64,000 bases of DNA. It comes from an uncultured Acidobacteriia bacterium. Lineage in GTDB: Bacteria > Acidobacteriota > Terriglobia > Bryobacterales > Bryobacteraceae. The stretch lies in assembly GCA_903881085.1 (NCBI GenBank), contig CAIRSA010000005.1, positions 19,401 to 83,400 of the forward strand. Direction: 5' to 3'. The notes under the pieces were generated by a model. That model was given only the letters and a program-made list of their open reading frames with translations. It was not told where the DNA came from and searched no databases. Below, piece by piece: positions 17,046-25,976 of this stretch. Position 1 is the first letter of the stretch. Each line of letters starts with the position of its first letter. The position numbers and the translations under genes are program-made.

Positions 17046-18197
17046 TTACTGGGCGACAAGAACCTCTTCGCGAACGGCCTTCGGAACGGCACGCTTCTTC
17101 GGTTTCCACCAAGTAATGAGACCCGTGACAAAGAGCAAGGACGGCGTCAATGCCAGCAGGCTCCAAAGCACTCTCAACGGGAATCCGCCTAACTCCGCGT
17201 AATGAATCGGCGCAAAAAGGCCGAAGACTTTTGCGCTCAGTGGGCGGTCCGCGGCGCGAGTGGCAGATGTCACTGCTGCGGTCGCCTGGTCGAGGTAAAC
17301 GCGATTCAGCCCTGGCGTGAGGTCGCCACTCCGCGACAGCCTGAGCTCCACGACGCCCTTGCCGCGCTGCGGCAGGCGCATCTCCGAAGGTATGGCATCG
17401 GGCATGGCACCAGTGCCGTTGCGCAGATAGTCCGACAGCGGCATCAACTCTGTTTTTGATTCTCTTTTCGACTTCTTCTTCCCGCCCGCCATCTTGCGCG
17501 CTTCGTTGCCCATCGGTTCCCTGGTCATCCAAGCCAACGACTGCCGGAATGCATCAGGGAAGGCGAGTCCAACACCAGTGAACGAAGCAACCGTCAAGAA
17601 CGCGCACGCCCACAGGCCCACGGCTCGATGCAGCTCAAAATGAAATCGCCGCGAAGAGCCCTGCGCGCGGACGGAGATCCAGGATCGCCAGTTGCGCGCC
17701 CCGTAGACCCATAGCAGCACGCCCGTGATGGACAGGATGAACAGTGTGATGCCGATCACGCCAACGGCACTGCGGCCGGTCTTGCCTGACAACAGATTGC
17801 GATGCAGATCGATGAACCAATCCATCCATCCGGTATCGACGACACCCAGCACCTGTGCCGTGGCTGCATCCACTACAAGGTGTTCCGGCTTTCCTTCCGT
17901 CCCTACGTCCACAATGAGCGGATCGCCGGCCTTGGCTGGGAACAGGATCTTGGTAATCGGAGCGCCCGCCCGGACGAGGGCCACCTGTTTCGTGACCTCG
18001 TCCAGACTGGCGATTTGCCCACTGCCCGATGCGCTGCTGCGTTTGGGCAATTGCGCATCGCGCACATCATAGCGAAATACGGTGACACTACCGGCCAGCG
18101 AAATAACGCAGATAACAATTCCCGCGATCAAACCGATCCAGTTATGAGCCGTCTTGAGCGCCGGCCTTAACGATCTACTTGGAGATCCTGAACGCAT
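17046..18197 (-). CDS. PepSY-associated transmembrane protein (PiuB-like)
   Basis: 383 residues with four membrane helices: about 15-37 (HNWIGLIAGIVICVISLAG), 140-165 (AVGVIGITLFILSITGVLLW), 190-215 (LWACAFLTVASFTGVGLAF) and 340-360 (SLLALTPSLLFVTGLITWW). Histidines at helix ends (HNW, LHR, LHR, IHY) are placed like heme ligands of this family, which includes iron-regulated inner-membrane proteins and siderophore reductases. A PepSY-like periplasmic part lies between helices 1 and 2. The ATG at 18197 overlaps the phosphatase gene by 23 bases and is preceded by AAGGA. Last gene of the receptor 3 operon. Electron transfer to an imported metal or chelate is possible, for example to a metal cofactor of the phosphatases (inference). 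Confidence 0.85.
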   Translation of the reverse strand: MRSGSPSRSLRPALKTAHNWIGLIAGIVICVISLAGSVTVFRYDVRDAQLPKRSSASGSGQIASLDEVTKQVALVRAGAPITKILFPAKAGDPLIVDVGTEGKPEHLVVDAATAQVLGVVDTGWMDWFIDLHRNLLSGKTGRSAVGVIGITLFILSITGVLLWVYGARNWRSWISVRAQGSSRRFHFELHRAVGLWACAFLTVASFTGVGLAFPDAFRQSLAWMTREPMGNEARKMAGGKKKSKRESKTELMPLSDYLRNGTGAMPDAIPSEMRLPQRGKGVVELRLSRSGDLTPGLNRVYLDQATAAVTSATRAADRPLSAKVFGLFAPIHYAELGGFPLRVLWSLLALTPSLLFVTGLITWWKPKKRAVPKAVREEVLVAQ

Positions 18198-19668
18198 CCA
18201 ATTCCTTTCCTGTATCGGAGATCTGCTTTAAGCGAAAGGTTTTGCCATCGATATCGACGACGCTCATCGAGTGAACCTCAGAGACGAACTTGTCGGTGAA
18301 TGGCTGCCAGCTGCCGGGATCGGTCTGTTGTTCGGGATTGTAGAGCCCCGCTCCTCCGGCACCGCTCACAATGTAGATCTCGCCATTCGGCTTCGCCGTT
18401 GTTCCGTTACCAAACGCCTTGTCCAGTTTCCAATCGCCCGCCACTTCCCCCTTGGGGCCGATCTGCGCGCCATCGGGCTGCGACTTGGGCACGAAAGTGA
18501 GAGGGAAGCTGCGTTGATAGTTATGGACATGTCCGGCAAACACGACATCCACTTTGTGCGCTTCGAAGATCGGAGATAACAGGCGCATATACTGCTCAGC
18601 AAAATGCTGCTTCGATGAATTGAAGCCGGGCTGGTGGAAGGCCACGAAGCGCCACGTCGCGTTCTTTGCTGCCGCCAAGTCTTTATTCAGCCATTCACGA
18701 AGAACGGGGTTGTTCCAATCCATATAAACATTGGCGTCGAGCACGGTCCAGTGGGCATTGCCGTAGTCGAAGGAGTAATTGGCCATCTTCGGATAGCGCG
18801 GTTTGCCTGCAGCGAGGAATGCGGCCTGGGCATCCGCATAGCCCGTGAGTGTGTGCGAGACTTTTTCGGCATTGGCGGGAACGTCCGGACCGTTCAACGG
18901 CTGATCCCAATAGAGGAAATAGGCCAATGCATCCGGGTAGCGTTTGTAGTTCTGAAGCGCGGTATCGTGGTTGCCGGGCGCAGCAATAAATGGGATGGAG
19001 CGAATCAGCGGCGCGCCGTTGGCAGCAGAGGCTTCGTCGGCGTTGTACATGGGGAAAAAACGGGTGCGGTATTCGCTGATGCGGCCGGAACCATAGACGA
19101 TATCGCCGGGAATGAAAACAAAATCGGGTTTGGCAAGGTACGCCTGGTAGGCGACGGCGTTCTGCTCGGGTGTGCCTTGTCCGCAATCACCGAAGAGCAC
19201 AAAGCGCTGCGCCTGATTCGCGGATTTGCGTGCGCGGGCGGTGGCTTCAAAGACCTGCTTGCCTGCATTCAAAACACGGTAGGAGAATTCAGTACTAGGC
19301 TTCAGGCCCGTCAGATGGGCGCGATAAACCAGGTGCGGCTCAATCGCGGGCGTGGCCGGCGCATCTTTCTTCGCGCCATCTTTACCTGCAAAGGCGGGAG
19401 CGCCGGCAGGTGCGGATACGATCTGTGACGTGGGCTTCTGCATCGCGCGCCACTTGGCGTCCTTCGATGCGCGCACTTCCACAGACCATTCGGCGGGTGC
19501 GTTATCCGTATGCCAGAGCAACACCAAACTCTCCGAGGAGGCCAACTTCGGAGCATCACCGAGTTGCAGGTACGGTTTCTCTAAAAAAACCTCAGCGGCC
19601 GTCAGCGACTGGCACGCCAGAAATGCGAAAGCGAGTAGCGATGATGCTACCCGGATGTATTTGGACAT
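18175..19668 (-). CDS. Secreted purple-acid-phosphatase-type metallophosphoesterase
   Basis: 497 residues from the ATG at 19668, which begins the signal peptide (MSKYIRVASSLLAFAFLACQ); a TTG at 19686 falls on the likely GGAGA ribosome-binding site and is rejected. An N-terminal fibronectin-like domain (about 30-150) precedes a calcineurin-like domain with FGDCGQG, GDIVYGSGR, APGNHDTA, FHQPGFNSSKQH and AGHVHNYQRS, which supply the dimetal ligands. It is related to, but clearly different from, the protein at 9389. It sits in the operon receptor 3 - GDPD - this gene - PepSY, which fits a pathway in which a phosphodiester is cut by the GDPD-like enzyme and the monoester is then dephosphorylated here. 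That order is inference. Confidence 0.87.
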   Translation of the reverse strand: MSKYIRVASSLLAFAFLACQSLTAAEVFLEKPYLQLGDAPKLASSESLVLLWHTDNAPAEWSVEVRASKDAKWRAMQKPTSQIVSAPAGAPAFAGKDGAKKDAPATPAIEPHLVYRAHLTGLKPSTEFSYRVLNAGKQVFEATARARKSANQAQRFVLFGDCGQGTPEQNAVAYQAYLAKPDFVFIPGDIVYGSGRISEYRTRFFPMYNADEASAANGAPLIRSIPFIAAPGNHDTALQNYKRYPDALAYFLYWDQPLNGPDVPANAEKVSHTLTGYADAQAAFLAAGKPRYPKMANYSFDYGNAHWTVLDANVYMDWNNPVLREWLNKDLAAAKNATWRFVAFHQPGFNSSKQHFAEQYMRLLSPIFEAHKVDVVFAGHVHNYQRSFPLTFVPKSQPDGAQIGPKGEVAGDWKLDKAFGNGTTAKPNGEIYIVSGAGGAGLYNPEQQTDPGSWQPFTDKFVSEVHSMSVVDIDGKTFRLKQISDTGKELDAFRISK

Positions 19669-19757
19669 TCTATTTATCGTCTCCAATCAGAGTTTCAACT
19701 TAATGACAAACGAGGGGAAAATACGGCGCGCCTGTTGCTGCAAGCGCGCCGGCCGTA

Positions 19758-20777
19758 TTAGTGCCTGGAATGGATCGCCTTGGAAAGTTCCTGATACTGG
19801 TCGGTCGCTATGAAATCGGCATGCGCTTTGATCGCTGCATTCCAGCGAATGCTGGCCGCCTTCTGGCTGCCGAAATTGAACTCCGCGGTCCAGCCCTGGT
19901 TCTGATCTTCCGTGAAGCCGTTGATGGAGTAGAAGCCTACCAGGTAGCCCAGGCTGTGGCCGTAATCGACAAACTTCTTCACGCGGGCTTCCGCCTTGCT
20001 GTTCCAGTCGTTGGCGTGCTCCGGTCCGCACAGTTCGATGAAGGCCCAATCGGTGCCGAACCAGCGGCGCCAGTTGTCCGCTTTCTTCGTCACCAGTTGT
20101 TCGGGGTCGATTGTCAACATGTGTGCCAGGCGTTCTGCCTTGGCGGTCTTGGGGAGCTTCTTTGGATTGTCGTCGAACTTGGTGGGTCCACCGAAGGCGC
20201 GGATCTTGCCGCCTAGCGGAACGCGGTCATAGAAGAACTCCTGCTTGATGTCGTCTTTCTTGTCTTCCAGGACTACGATCATCGGCTTCAAATCGAGTGG
20301 TGATTGTTTGGTGATGTCGCTGGTCTTCACTGAGGTGGTCAGCCAGCCTTCGTACTTGTCGAGCACTTTGGAGATCGCCTGCAGGTGCTCCTCGGGATCG
20401 TTCTTGATATCGAGATAGAGCGTGACCAGCGGCCAGTTGCCCTTGTTGCCCTCCTTCAAGGCCTTCTCCATGATTGGCGCGATTTTAGGGAAGAAGTAGG
20501 TCTCGAGCGTCGGACTGTCGGCCGCCGCGAACTTGGCGTTGTGGATCATGAGCGACTTGCCGTCAACCCAGATGAGGTCCTGTTCAATCGCGAACGGCAC
20601 CCCGCCGGCGATTGCCCGGTCGATGCGGTCCATGTACTTTCCCTGGTCAGGGTAAGCGTTGTGAGCCAGCATCAAGGTGCGGGCTCCGGGCGAGAAAGGA
20701 GACTGCGCTTTGGCGGCGATAACCGCTGTGGCTGCGAGGCCCGCGCAGATGAGTGGAAGAATCAGTCGTTTATTCAT
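19758..20777 (-). CDS. Secreted GDPD/PI-PLC-like phosphodiesterase
   Basis: 339 residues with signal peptide (to about residue 25, IAAKAQ). TIM-barrel phosphodiesterase residues are visible: H39 in LAHNAYP, E65 and D67 in AIEQDLIW and H79 in LMIHN, matching the His/Glu/Asp/His set of glycerophosphodiester phosphodiesterases and PI-PLC. The first histidine is followed by Asn rather than Arg, so it is a divergent branch. The ribosome-binding site AAGGAG lies 7 bases before the ATG. Second gene of the receptor 3 operon, 21 bases after the receptor. Likely role is release of a phosphomonoester from lipid head groups or similar diesters in the periplasm. Confidence 0.8.
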   Translation of the reverse strand: MNKRLILPLICAGLAATAVIAAKAQSPFSPGARTLMLAHNAYPDQGKYMDRIDRAIAGGVPFAIEQDLIWVDGKSLMIHNAKFAAADSPTLETYFFPKIAPIMEKALKEGNKGNWPLVTLYLDIKNDPEEHLQAISKVLDKYEGWLTTSVKTSDITKQSPLDLKPMIVVLEDKKDDIKQEFFYDRVPLGGKIRAFGGPTKFDDNPKKLPKTAKAERLAHMLTIDPEQLVTKKADNWRRWFGTDWAFIELCGPEHANDWNSKAEARVKKFVDYGHSLGYLVGFYSINGFTEDQNQGWTAEFNFGSQKAASIRWNAAIKAHADFIATDQYQELSKAIHSRH

Positions 20778-20798
20778 GTATTGCTCCTTGGATCGAAA

Positions 20799-23720
20799 TT
20801 AGAAAGTGAAGCGCACCGCGAGTTGCATACTGCGCGCGGTACCTGTTCCGATGGGGCTGCTGTTGCTGACCGCGGTGATGCGCCCGAACGTGGCGAGCGA
20901 AGAAAAGTTCACGCTTGGCTTGCCAAGTTGCGGGTGATTGAACAGGTTGAAAGCTTCGGCGCGGAAGGAGACACTTGTCCCTTCGGTGATCTTTATGGTC
21001 TTGGACAACGCGGAGTCGAACTGCAACAATCCCGGACCTTCGATCGTGTTGCGCCCCAGGTTCCCCCAGACGCCGTTGGCGGGAATTGAGAATGCGGCCG
21101 GGTTGATCCATTGGTTGATCGTGCCGCCTCCGGGCGGTATCAGGGAGACACCTGGCACCAGGTTTGGGCGCTGGTTCTGATTGTTGCCATCGGGAAGTGC
21201 GGTCGCATTGCGCGAGATGGTTACGGTCAGGGGCAACCCGGTCCGCACGGTGCCGATGCCGCTCAATTCCCAGCCGCGGAGCAGCGCCGATTTGCCCAAG
21301 GGCAGGGGGTAGCTGACGCTGGTGTAGAAGTTCTGGCGGGCATCGTAATTTGCACGGCCTTTTTCACAGGAACGACAGGCGACATTTTGTGGGGCACCGT
21401 CGGAATCGTTGATGGCGTGGCCCAGGGTATAGTTAACGTTCAGGAACAGATTGTTCTTGGATCTGCGTTGCAGGGATGCCATCATGCCATGGAAGCTCGC
21501 CACGCCCCAGTCGCCTTTGTAGTTGACCAGATCGAAGTTGGGCAGCGTGCGCTTGCCGGTCAGCGGGTTGATGACGTTATCCGGAGTTGATGCGAACTGA
21601 TGGGAATTCTGCATGCCGACGTAACCGATCTGCGTCGTGAAATCCCAAGGCAGGCGTTGCTGGATCTGTGCGCTCCACTGTTGGTAGGTTTCACTCTTGC
21701 GGTTCCGCTCTGTCTCATCCGGAGCCGTTCCCGCCGCCAGGGTTGGAAGCAGTTCTACTGGATACTTCAAGCCGGGTGTGGTGGCGGCAGAGAGGTTGAA
21801 GCGGTTGCCTCCGTTGTAGGTGAACGCGAGTTGGTTGCCGATCTGGGCATCGCCGTAGTAAATGCCTGCTCCGGCGCGAAATACTGTGTTGCCATGGAAC
21901 CGATTCGGAGACCATGCCAGGCTGAGACGGGGAGCAAAGTTATTGTAGTCAGGATTCCCGTTCTTCGCCCCAGGAGTGCAGTAGCCGCCGCAATCCTGAA
22001 TGTTGAACCCCAATGAGCGGTTGTACCGTTCTGTCAGTTCGTCATAGAACTCATAACGCAATCCCAGGTTGATCGTGAAGTTGGGCTTGATCTTCCACTC
22101 ATCCTGCACATAGCCAAAATATTGAATCTTTTCCATGGTGCGCGCAGGATTCTCGCCGTCAATCTTAATGGTGTCCATCTTGTTCGCCGCGAAATTGGCG
22201 AGGGAGGTGTACGTAATGGTGCCGTCGAAGGTGTAGTAGTTGCTGATGACGACGCGACGCACTTCGACTCCCGCCTTGAACGTGTGGCTTCCACGCTGGG
22301 TGGAGAAGTTGTCGAGAATGGACTCAGAAAGAGAGTGCGTTATCTTGGTGATGGAACTCGGCGCCGTAGAAAAGCCGCTCACTGCAATTGCGGTCAGGAG
22401 CTTCTGCTCATTCGCGGAATCCCAGGGAACCCAATTGCCACCCAACCGGAGTTCGTTGGTAGTGCGCGGCGAGGCGATATAGAGCAACTGGAAGACTCCG
22501 TTGATGGGCGCGTTGTCGCTGTTGTTGCTGGTGCCAATGCTGCCCGTGCCATCGCTGATGGGGAGACTCGTCGTGGCGTGATTCCGAGTGAAACGGAAGT
22601 AGCTTGAGAAACGGTCATTGAAGCGATGATCGATTCGCATCAGTCCCACATCTTCGTACTGCGACTGCAGCTTGAGTCCTCGCCATTCTCCGGTGTCGGG
22701 GTTTGACGTGGTTCCAGTAGGCGCTGGAAAGGCATCCAGCATGGGCTTGATTGCAGGAGATTGCTGCAGCGCACGGTCGCGGAACGACTGAGTAGGCACA
22801 AACCCAATGAGCGATTGATCGCGATTTTGGCGCAGTCCTTCGTAAGAGAGGAAGTAGAACGTTTTGTCTTTTACGATGTGCCCGCCGATACTGGCCCCAT
22901 ACTGATTGAAGCGAAAGTTGGGCAGCGTCGCCGGGTCGAATGGAGAGCGCGAATCGAAGGTTGTATCTCGGGCGAATTCGAAAGCGGAGCCGTGGATCGC
23001 ATTCGAGCCGGATTTCGAAACGATCTCAACCTGCCCGCCACCGGATCCGCCCGATTCGGCAGTGAACAGTGCGCTGTTGACACGGAACTCAGCGATGGAA
23101 TCGGTGGACATCAGCAGCCGGCTGTTGAGACGCATATTTTGATTGCGGATACTGGTGGCGTCCACGCCATCCACACGGTAGTTCACGTCATCGCCGCCGG
23201 TTGCAAAGAACCGGACAGAAGTGTTGCTGCCATTGGCCGCATCCACGGCGCCCGGAGTGAGCGCCATCAACGACTGCCAGTTGCGCCCGTTCACAGGCAG
23301 ATCATTCAATTGATCTGAAGTGGTAACGGCGCTGATCGCGGCCGTACTCTGCGCCAGCGCTTCGGTGATTCCTTGCACCTCCACGGTGGCTGCGGATTGC
23401 GATAGCTCCAGTGTTATATCAAGCGTGCGCGTCTCTCCGACCGTGAGCGCGAAGCCTTTGGTCCTGACGGGCCGGAAGCCGTCGGAACTGACTTCGAGAT
23501 GGCATTGGCCGATGGGAAGGCCGCCCAGATGGAAAACGCCTGATCCCGAGGATGTGGTTTCGCGGCGAAGGCCAGTTTCGGAGTAGATCACGGAGATCTT
23601 AGCCGACGGCACCACCGAACGCGACGGATCGAGAATCGTGCCTGTGACCGCGGCGCGATCTGCCTGGGCAAAGCAACATGCCAGCCCGAATAGGAATGTA
23701 AGCGCGAGTTTTTTCAACAT
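20799..23720 (-). CDS. TonB-dependent receptor 3, Oar-like
   Basis: 973 residues from the ATG at 23720, chosen because AGGA (23731-23728) lies 7 bases upstream and because a TTG at 23777 falls inside the -10 element. Signal peptide to about residue 19 (CCFAQ), carboxypeptidase-regulatory domain (about 23-105, VTGTILDPSRSVVPSAKI), plug (about 110-240, LPVNGRNWQSLMALTPG, VEIVSKSGSNAIHGSA), barrel ending in QLAVRFTF. It heads an operon with a GDPD-like enzyme, a purple-acid-phosphatase-type enzyme and a PepSY membrane protein. The promoter carries the 11-bp repeat box at 23777-23808. The gene set implies a phosphorus-containing ligand, for example phospholipid or phytate-like material; this is inference. 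Confidence 0.9.
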   Translation of the reverse strand: MLKKLALTFLFGLACCFAQADRAAVTGTILDPSRSVVPSAKISVIYSETGLRRETTSSGSGVFHLGGLPIGQCHLEVSSDGFRPVRTKGFALTVGETRTLDITLELSQSAATVEVQGITEALAQSTAAISAVTTSDQLNDLPVNGRNWQSLMALTPGAVDAANGSNTSVRFFATGGDDVNYRVDGVDATSIRNQNMRLNSRLLMSTDSIAEFRVNSALFTAESGGSGGGQVEIVSKSGSNAIHGSAFEFARDTTFDSRSPFDPATLPNFRFNQYGASIGGHIVKDKTFYFLSYEGLRQNRDQSLIGFVPTQSFRDRALQQSPAIKPMLDAFPAPTGTTSNPDTGEWRGLKLQSQYEDVGLMRIDHRFNDRFSSYFRFTRNHATTSLPISDGTGSIGTSNNSDNAPINGVFQLLYIASPRTTNELRLGGNWVPWDSANEQKLLTAIAVSGFSTAPSSITKITHSLSESILDNFSTQRGSHTFKAGVEVRRVVISNYYTFDGTITYTSLANFAANKMDTIKIDGENPARTMEKIQYFGYVQDEWKIKPNFTINLGLRYEFYDELTERYNRSLGFNIQDCGGYCTPGAKNGNPDYNNFAPRLSLAWSPNRFHGNTVFRAGAGIYYGDAQIGNQLAFTYNGGNRFNLSAATTPGLKYPVELLPTLAAGTAPDETERNRKSETYQQWSAQIQQRLPWDFTTQIGYVGMQNSHQFASTPDNVINPLTGKRTLPNFDLVNYKGDWGVASFHGMMASLQRRSKNNLFLNVNYTLGHAINDSDGAPQNVACRSCEKGRANYDARQNFYTSVSYPLPLGKSALLRGWELSGIGTVRTGLPLTVTISRNATALPDGNNQNQRPNLVPGVSLIPPGGGTINQWINPAAFSIPANGVWGNLGRNTIEGPGLLQFDSALSKTIKITEGTSVSFRAEAFNLFNHPQLGKPSVNFSSLATFGRITAVSNSSPIGTGTARSMQLAVRFTF

Positions 23721-23776
23721 AGTTTTTCCTGTGTTTAAGTAGTGGGAGACCCTTGACAGACTTTGTCTAATTGGCA

Positions 23777-23808
23777 ATTAGAGCAGGTGAATCTTAAGAC
23801 AATCTAAG
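23777..23808 (-). promoter_or_regulatory. Pho-box-like direct repeats plus extended -10 (site A, receptor 3)
   Basis: Read on the minus strand: unit 1 CTTAGATT (23808-23801), unit 2 TTAAGATT (23797-23790) exactly 11 bp later, then TGCTCTAAT whose TAAT is 23780-23777, 17 bases after the start of unit 2. There is no separate -35. A start near 23770 gives a leader of about 50 bases before ATG 23720. The same geometry recurs at 23893-23924, 28152-28183 and 39536-39567. Confidence 0.7.
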
Positions 23809-23892
23809 TAAGCGGGGGTGTAACCGGAAAATGATTCTGCCGAAACCATTTTGAAATCAGGGTCCATGAATTTCCGATGACTGGCGCGATTC

Positions 23893-23924
23893 TTAAGATT
23901 AAATTTAGAATCGGATGCTCTAAT
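23893..23924 (+). promoter_or_regulatory. Pho-box-like direct repeats plus extended -10 (site D, PQQ protein)
   Basis: Unit 1 TTAAGATT (23893-23900), unit 2 TTTAGAAT (23904-23911), then TGCTCTAAT with TAAT at 23921-23924. Spacings are 11 and 17, as at the other three sites. Transcription should start near 23931, at or beside the ATG at 23932, which implies a leaderless mRNA. CCATGAATTTC occurs 28-29 bases upstream of the repeats here and at site C. Confidence 0.7.
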
Positions 23925-23931
23925 CCGATGC

Positions 23932-25455
23932 ATGGTCTACCTTCGCCTTTATAGCCTACTCATCCTGCTGACAGGCATTGCCGCCGCTGACTGGCTCACT
24001 TTCGGCGGCGACCCGCAGCGCACCAGTTGGGCACGCAACGAATCGATCCTGAATAAGCAGAACGTCGGGACCATGGAGATGAAGTTCAAGCTCAAGCTCG
24101 ATAACGCCCCCAAAGAACTCACTTCCCTGATGCAGCCGGTGGTGATCGACCAGGTCAAGACGCCGCGCGGCATCAAGGAGTTTGTGATCGTAGCGGGCAG
24201 CTCAGACACGATCCATGCTGTGGATGCCGATAGCGGGAAACTGGTCTGGCGGAAGTCATTCACACCGGAAGGGACGCCAACGCGAGCCCCCAACACGCTC
24301 TGCCCGTTTGCGGTCAATGCAACGCCGGTCATCGATTCGGGGCGCGGCAGGTTCAAGACGATCTATATGATTGCGAGCGATGGGAAGTTGCACGCGCTCG
24401 ATGCCTATAACGGTGAGGACCGCTTTCCGCCCACGGCCTTCGTTCCAGCCTTCTCAAAGAACTGGAGCCTCAATCTTTATGAAGGCGTGCTTTACACCGC
24501 TATCTCGCAGCGCTGCAATGGCGTGCCATCTTCTGTCTATTCCATGGATCTGAATGTTCCCGAACATCCCATCCATTCCTTTGAGGCCGGCCCGACGGGT
24601 GCCGGAATCTGGGGCAGGGGCGGAGTCGCGATCTCGCCCTCTGGCAAGATCTACGCCATCACCGGAGATGGCCCGTTCGATCCTGCCAACGGCAAGTTTT
24701 CCGATACGATTCTCGCCCTGTCCGCCAAGGATCTGAAGCTCGTTGACTACTACACGCCAACGAACCGGGAGTGGTTGACGCGCAAGGATCTCGACATCGG
24801 CAACGTTACGCCAGTCGTTTTTCCATACAAGGATAGAGAGTACGTAGTGGGCGCCGGCAAAGAGGGCCGCCTGTATTTGATGCAGTCAGGTTCATTAGGT
24901 GGCGAGACCCATCGCAAGCCGCTATGGACGAGCCCATTGATGTCGAATGAGGATGTCTCCTACTCTGGCCACGGCTTTTGGGGCGCCTTCGCGACCTGGG
25001 AAGACGAACAGGCAAAGCGTTGGATCTTCGCGCCTACATGGGGGCCACCTCACCCGAGCGCTGGTTTTCACGTAACGAATGGCGAAGCCCCGCACGGCAG
25101 CATCATGGCTTTTCGCATGGAGATGAAAGATGGTTGGCCTGTGCTGAATCCGGCGTGGGTTTCGCGCGACATGGATGTGCCGGAACCGCCCATCATTGCC
25201 AATGGAGTGCTCTTCGCCCTATCAAGTGGTGAGGACGTCCGGCAATTCGCAGCCAAGACAGCGGAACGGCTGGCCGGTTCGCGAAAGACCATTCTCTATG
25301 CTCTCGATGCGGAGACCGGCAAGGAATTGTACTCGAGCGGAGAACTCTCGTCCTTCACTCATTTCGGAGGTTTGGCAATTTCAAACGGACGCGTCTTTGT
25401 CTCCACATATGATGGATGCCTGTACGCCTTTGGCCTGAAAGAAGAAAGCCGCTAG
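23932..25455 (+). CDS. Secreted PQQ-type beta-propeller protein
   Basis: 507 residues with a signal peptide (to about residue 19, GIAAADW). Repeated propeller blade motifs are visible (AVDADSGKLVWRKSF, HALDAYNGED, YALDAETGKELYSS), as in PQQ-dependent dehydrogenases and BamB-like proteins. Key dehydrogenase features such as the adjacent-cysteine ring and cytochrome domain are not seen, so it may be a non-catalytic scaffold. It has its own promoter of the 11-bp repeat type and appears to be leaderless, since the ATG lies 8 bases after the -10. Its stop codon abuts the stop of the convergent gene at 25456. Function unknown; co-regulation with receptors suggests an envelope role in the same response. 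Confidence 0.82.
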   Translation: MVYLRLYSLLILLTGIAAADWLTFGGDPQRTSWARNESILNKQNVGTMEMKFKLKLDNAPKELTSLMQPVVIDQVKTPRGIKEFVIVAGSSDTIHAVDADSGKLVWRKSFTPEGTPTRAPNTLCPFAVNATPVIDSGRGRFKTIYMIASDGKLHALDAYNGEDRFPPTAFVPAFSKNWSLNLYEGVLYTAISQRCNGVPSSVYSMDLNVPEHPIHSFEAGPTGAGIWGRGGVAISPSGKIYAITGDGPFDPANGKFSDTILALSAKDLKLVDYYTPTNREWLTRKDLDIGNVTPVVFPYKDREYVVGAGKEGRLYLMQSGSLGGETHRKPLWTSPLMSNEDVSYSGHGFWGAFATWEDEQAKRWIFAPTWGPPHPSAGFHVTNGEAPHGSIMAFRMEMKDGWPVLNPAWVSRDMDVPEPPIIANGVLFALSSGEDVRQFAAKTAERLAGSRKTILYALDAETGKELYSSGELSSFTHFGGLAISNGRVFVSTYDGCLYAFGLKEESR

Positions 25456-25968
25456 TCAGCGGACTTTGGCTGAATCCAACTGTCCCTTCAACCACGGATA
25501 AAAGTGTCGAAGTTCGGATTCGCGCATGATTACAAGTTGCCCAGTTGGTGAGCTGCGTTTTGCCGAACCCATCGCCATTAGAACGCGCCCTCCTGACAGA
25601 CGGCGAAGTCTCAGACTGAATTGAGGGACTTTATCATCCGGATAATAGTGGACAGTTACTTCATCGTCAGGGAACAACGGATCAACCACTTGTTCCGGCT
25701 CATAATTCCGCGTGATGCTTACTAGCGAGCCATCTGACTTCCGGATCACGACGATATGCGAAAACTCGTGTTGGTCCACGACTCCTATCTGAAATTGCAT
25801 CGAAATGAACTCACCGAATTCGCCAGTCATTCGCGGAGAGCCAAGCTGCTCCAGGATCTGCGCCCGCGTTTGAACTTGCATTAACCGCTTCATTTCGCTC
25901 TCCGCCGGTTGTGAAACCAGGGGCGCTGCCATCAGCAGCACCCCGGAAAATACAGCAATGTAGTTCAT
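25456..25968 (-). CDS. Hypothetical secreted protein
   Basis: 170 residues with a signal peptide (MNYIAVFSGVLLMAAPLVSQP). No family was recognised. The mature part is charged, with a short helical start (MKRLMQVQTRAQILEQLGSPRM reads like the substrate-recognition helix of small lipoprotein-like SmpA/OmlA folds) and beta-rich remainder. It begins 8 bases after the alkaline phosphatase gene and has GAGAGAG as ribosome-binding site, so it is co-transcribed and may assist or accompany the phosphatase. Confidence 0.65.
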   Translation of the reverse strand: MNYIAVFSGVLLMAAPLVSQPAESEMKRLMQVQTRAQILEQLGSPRMTGEFGEFISMQFQIGVVDQHEFSHIVVIRKSDGSLVSITRNYEPEQVVDPLFPDDEVTVHYYPDDKVPQFSLRLRRLSGGRVLMAMGSAKRSSPTGQLVIMRESELRHFYPWLKGQLDSAKVR

Positions 25969-25976
25969 TTCTCTCT

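Noticed and set aside
25449..25462. CCGCT-AGTC-AGCGG hairpin as bidirectional terminator between convergent genes
   Set aside because: Only five base pairs and no T-run on either side; it is also formed largely by the two stop regions.
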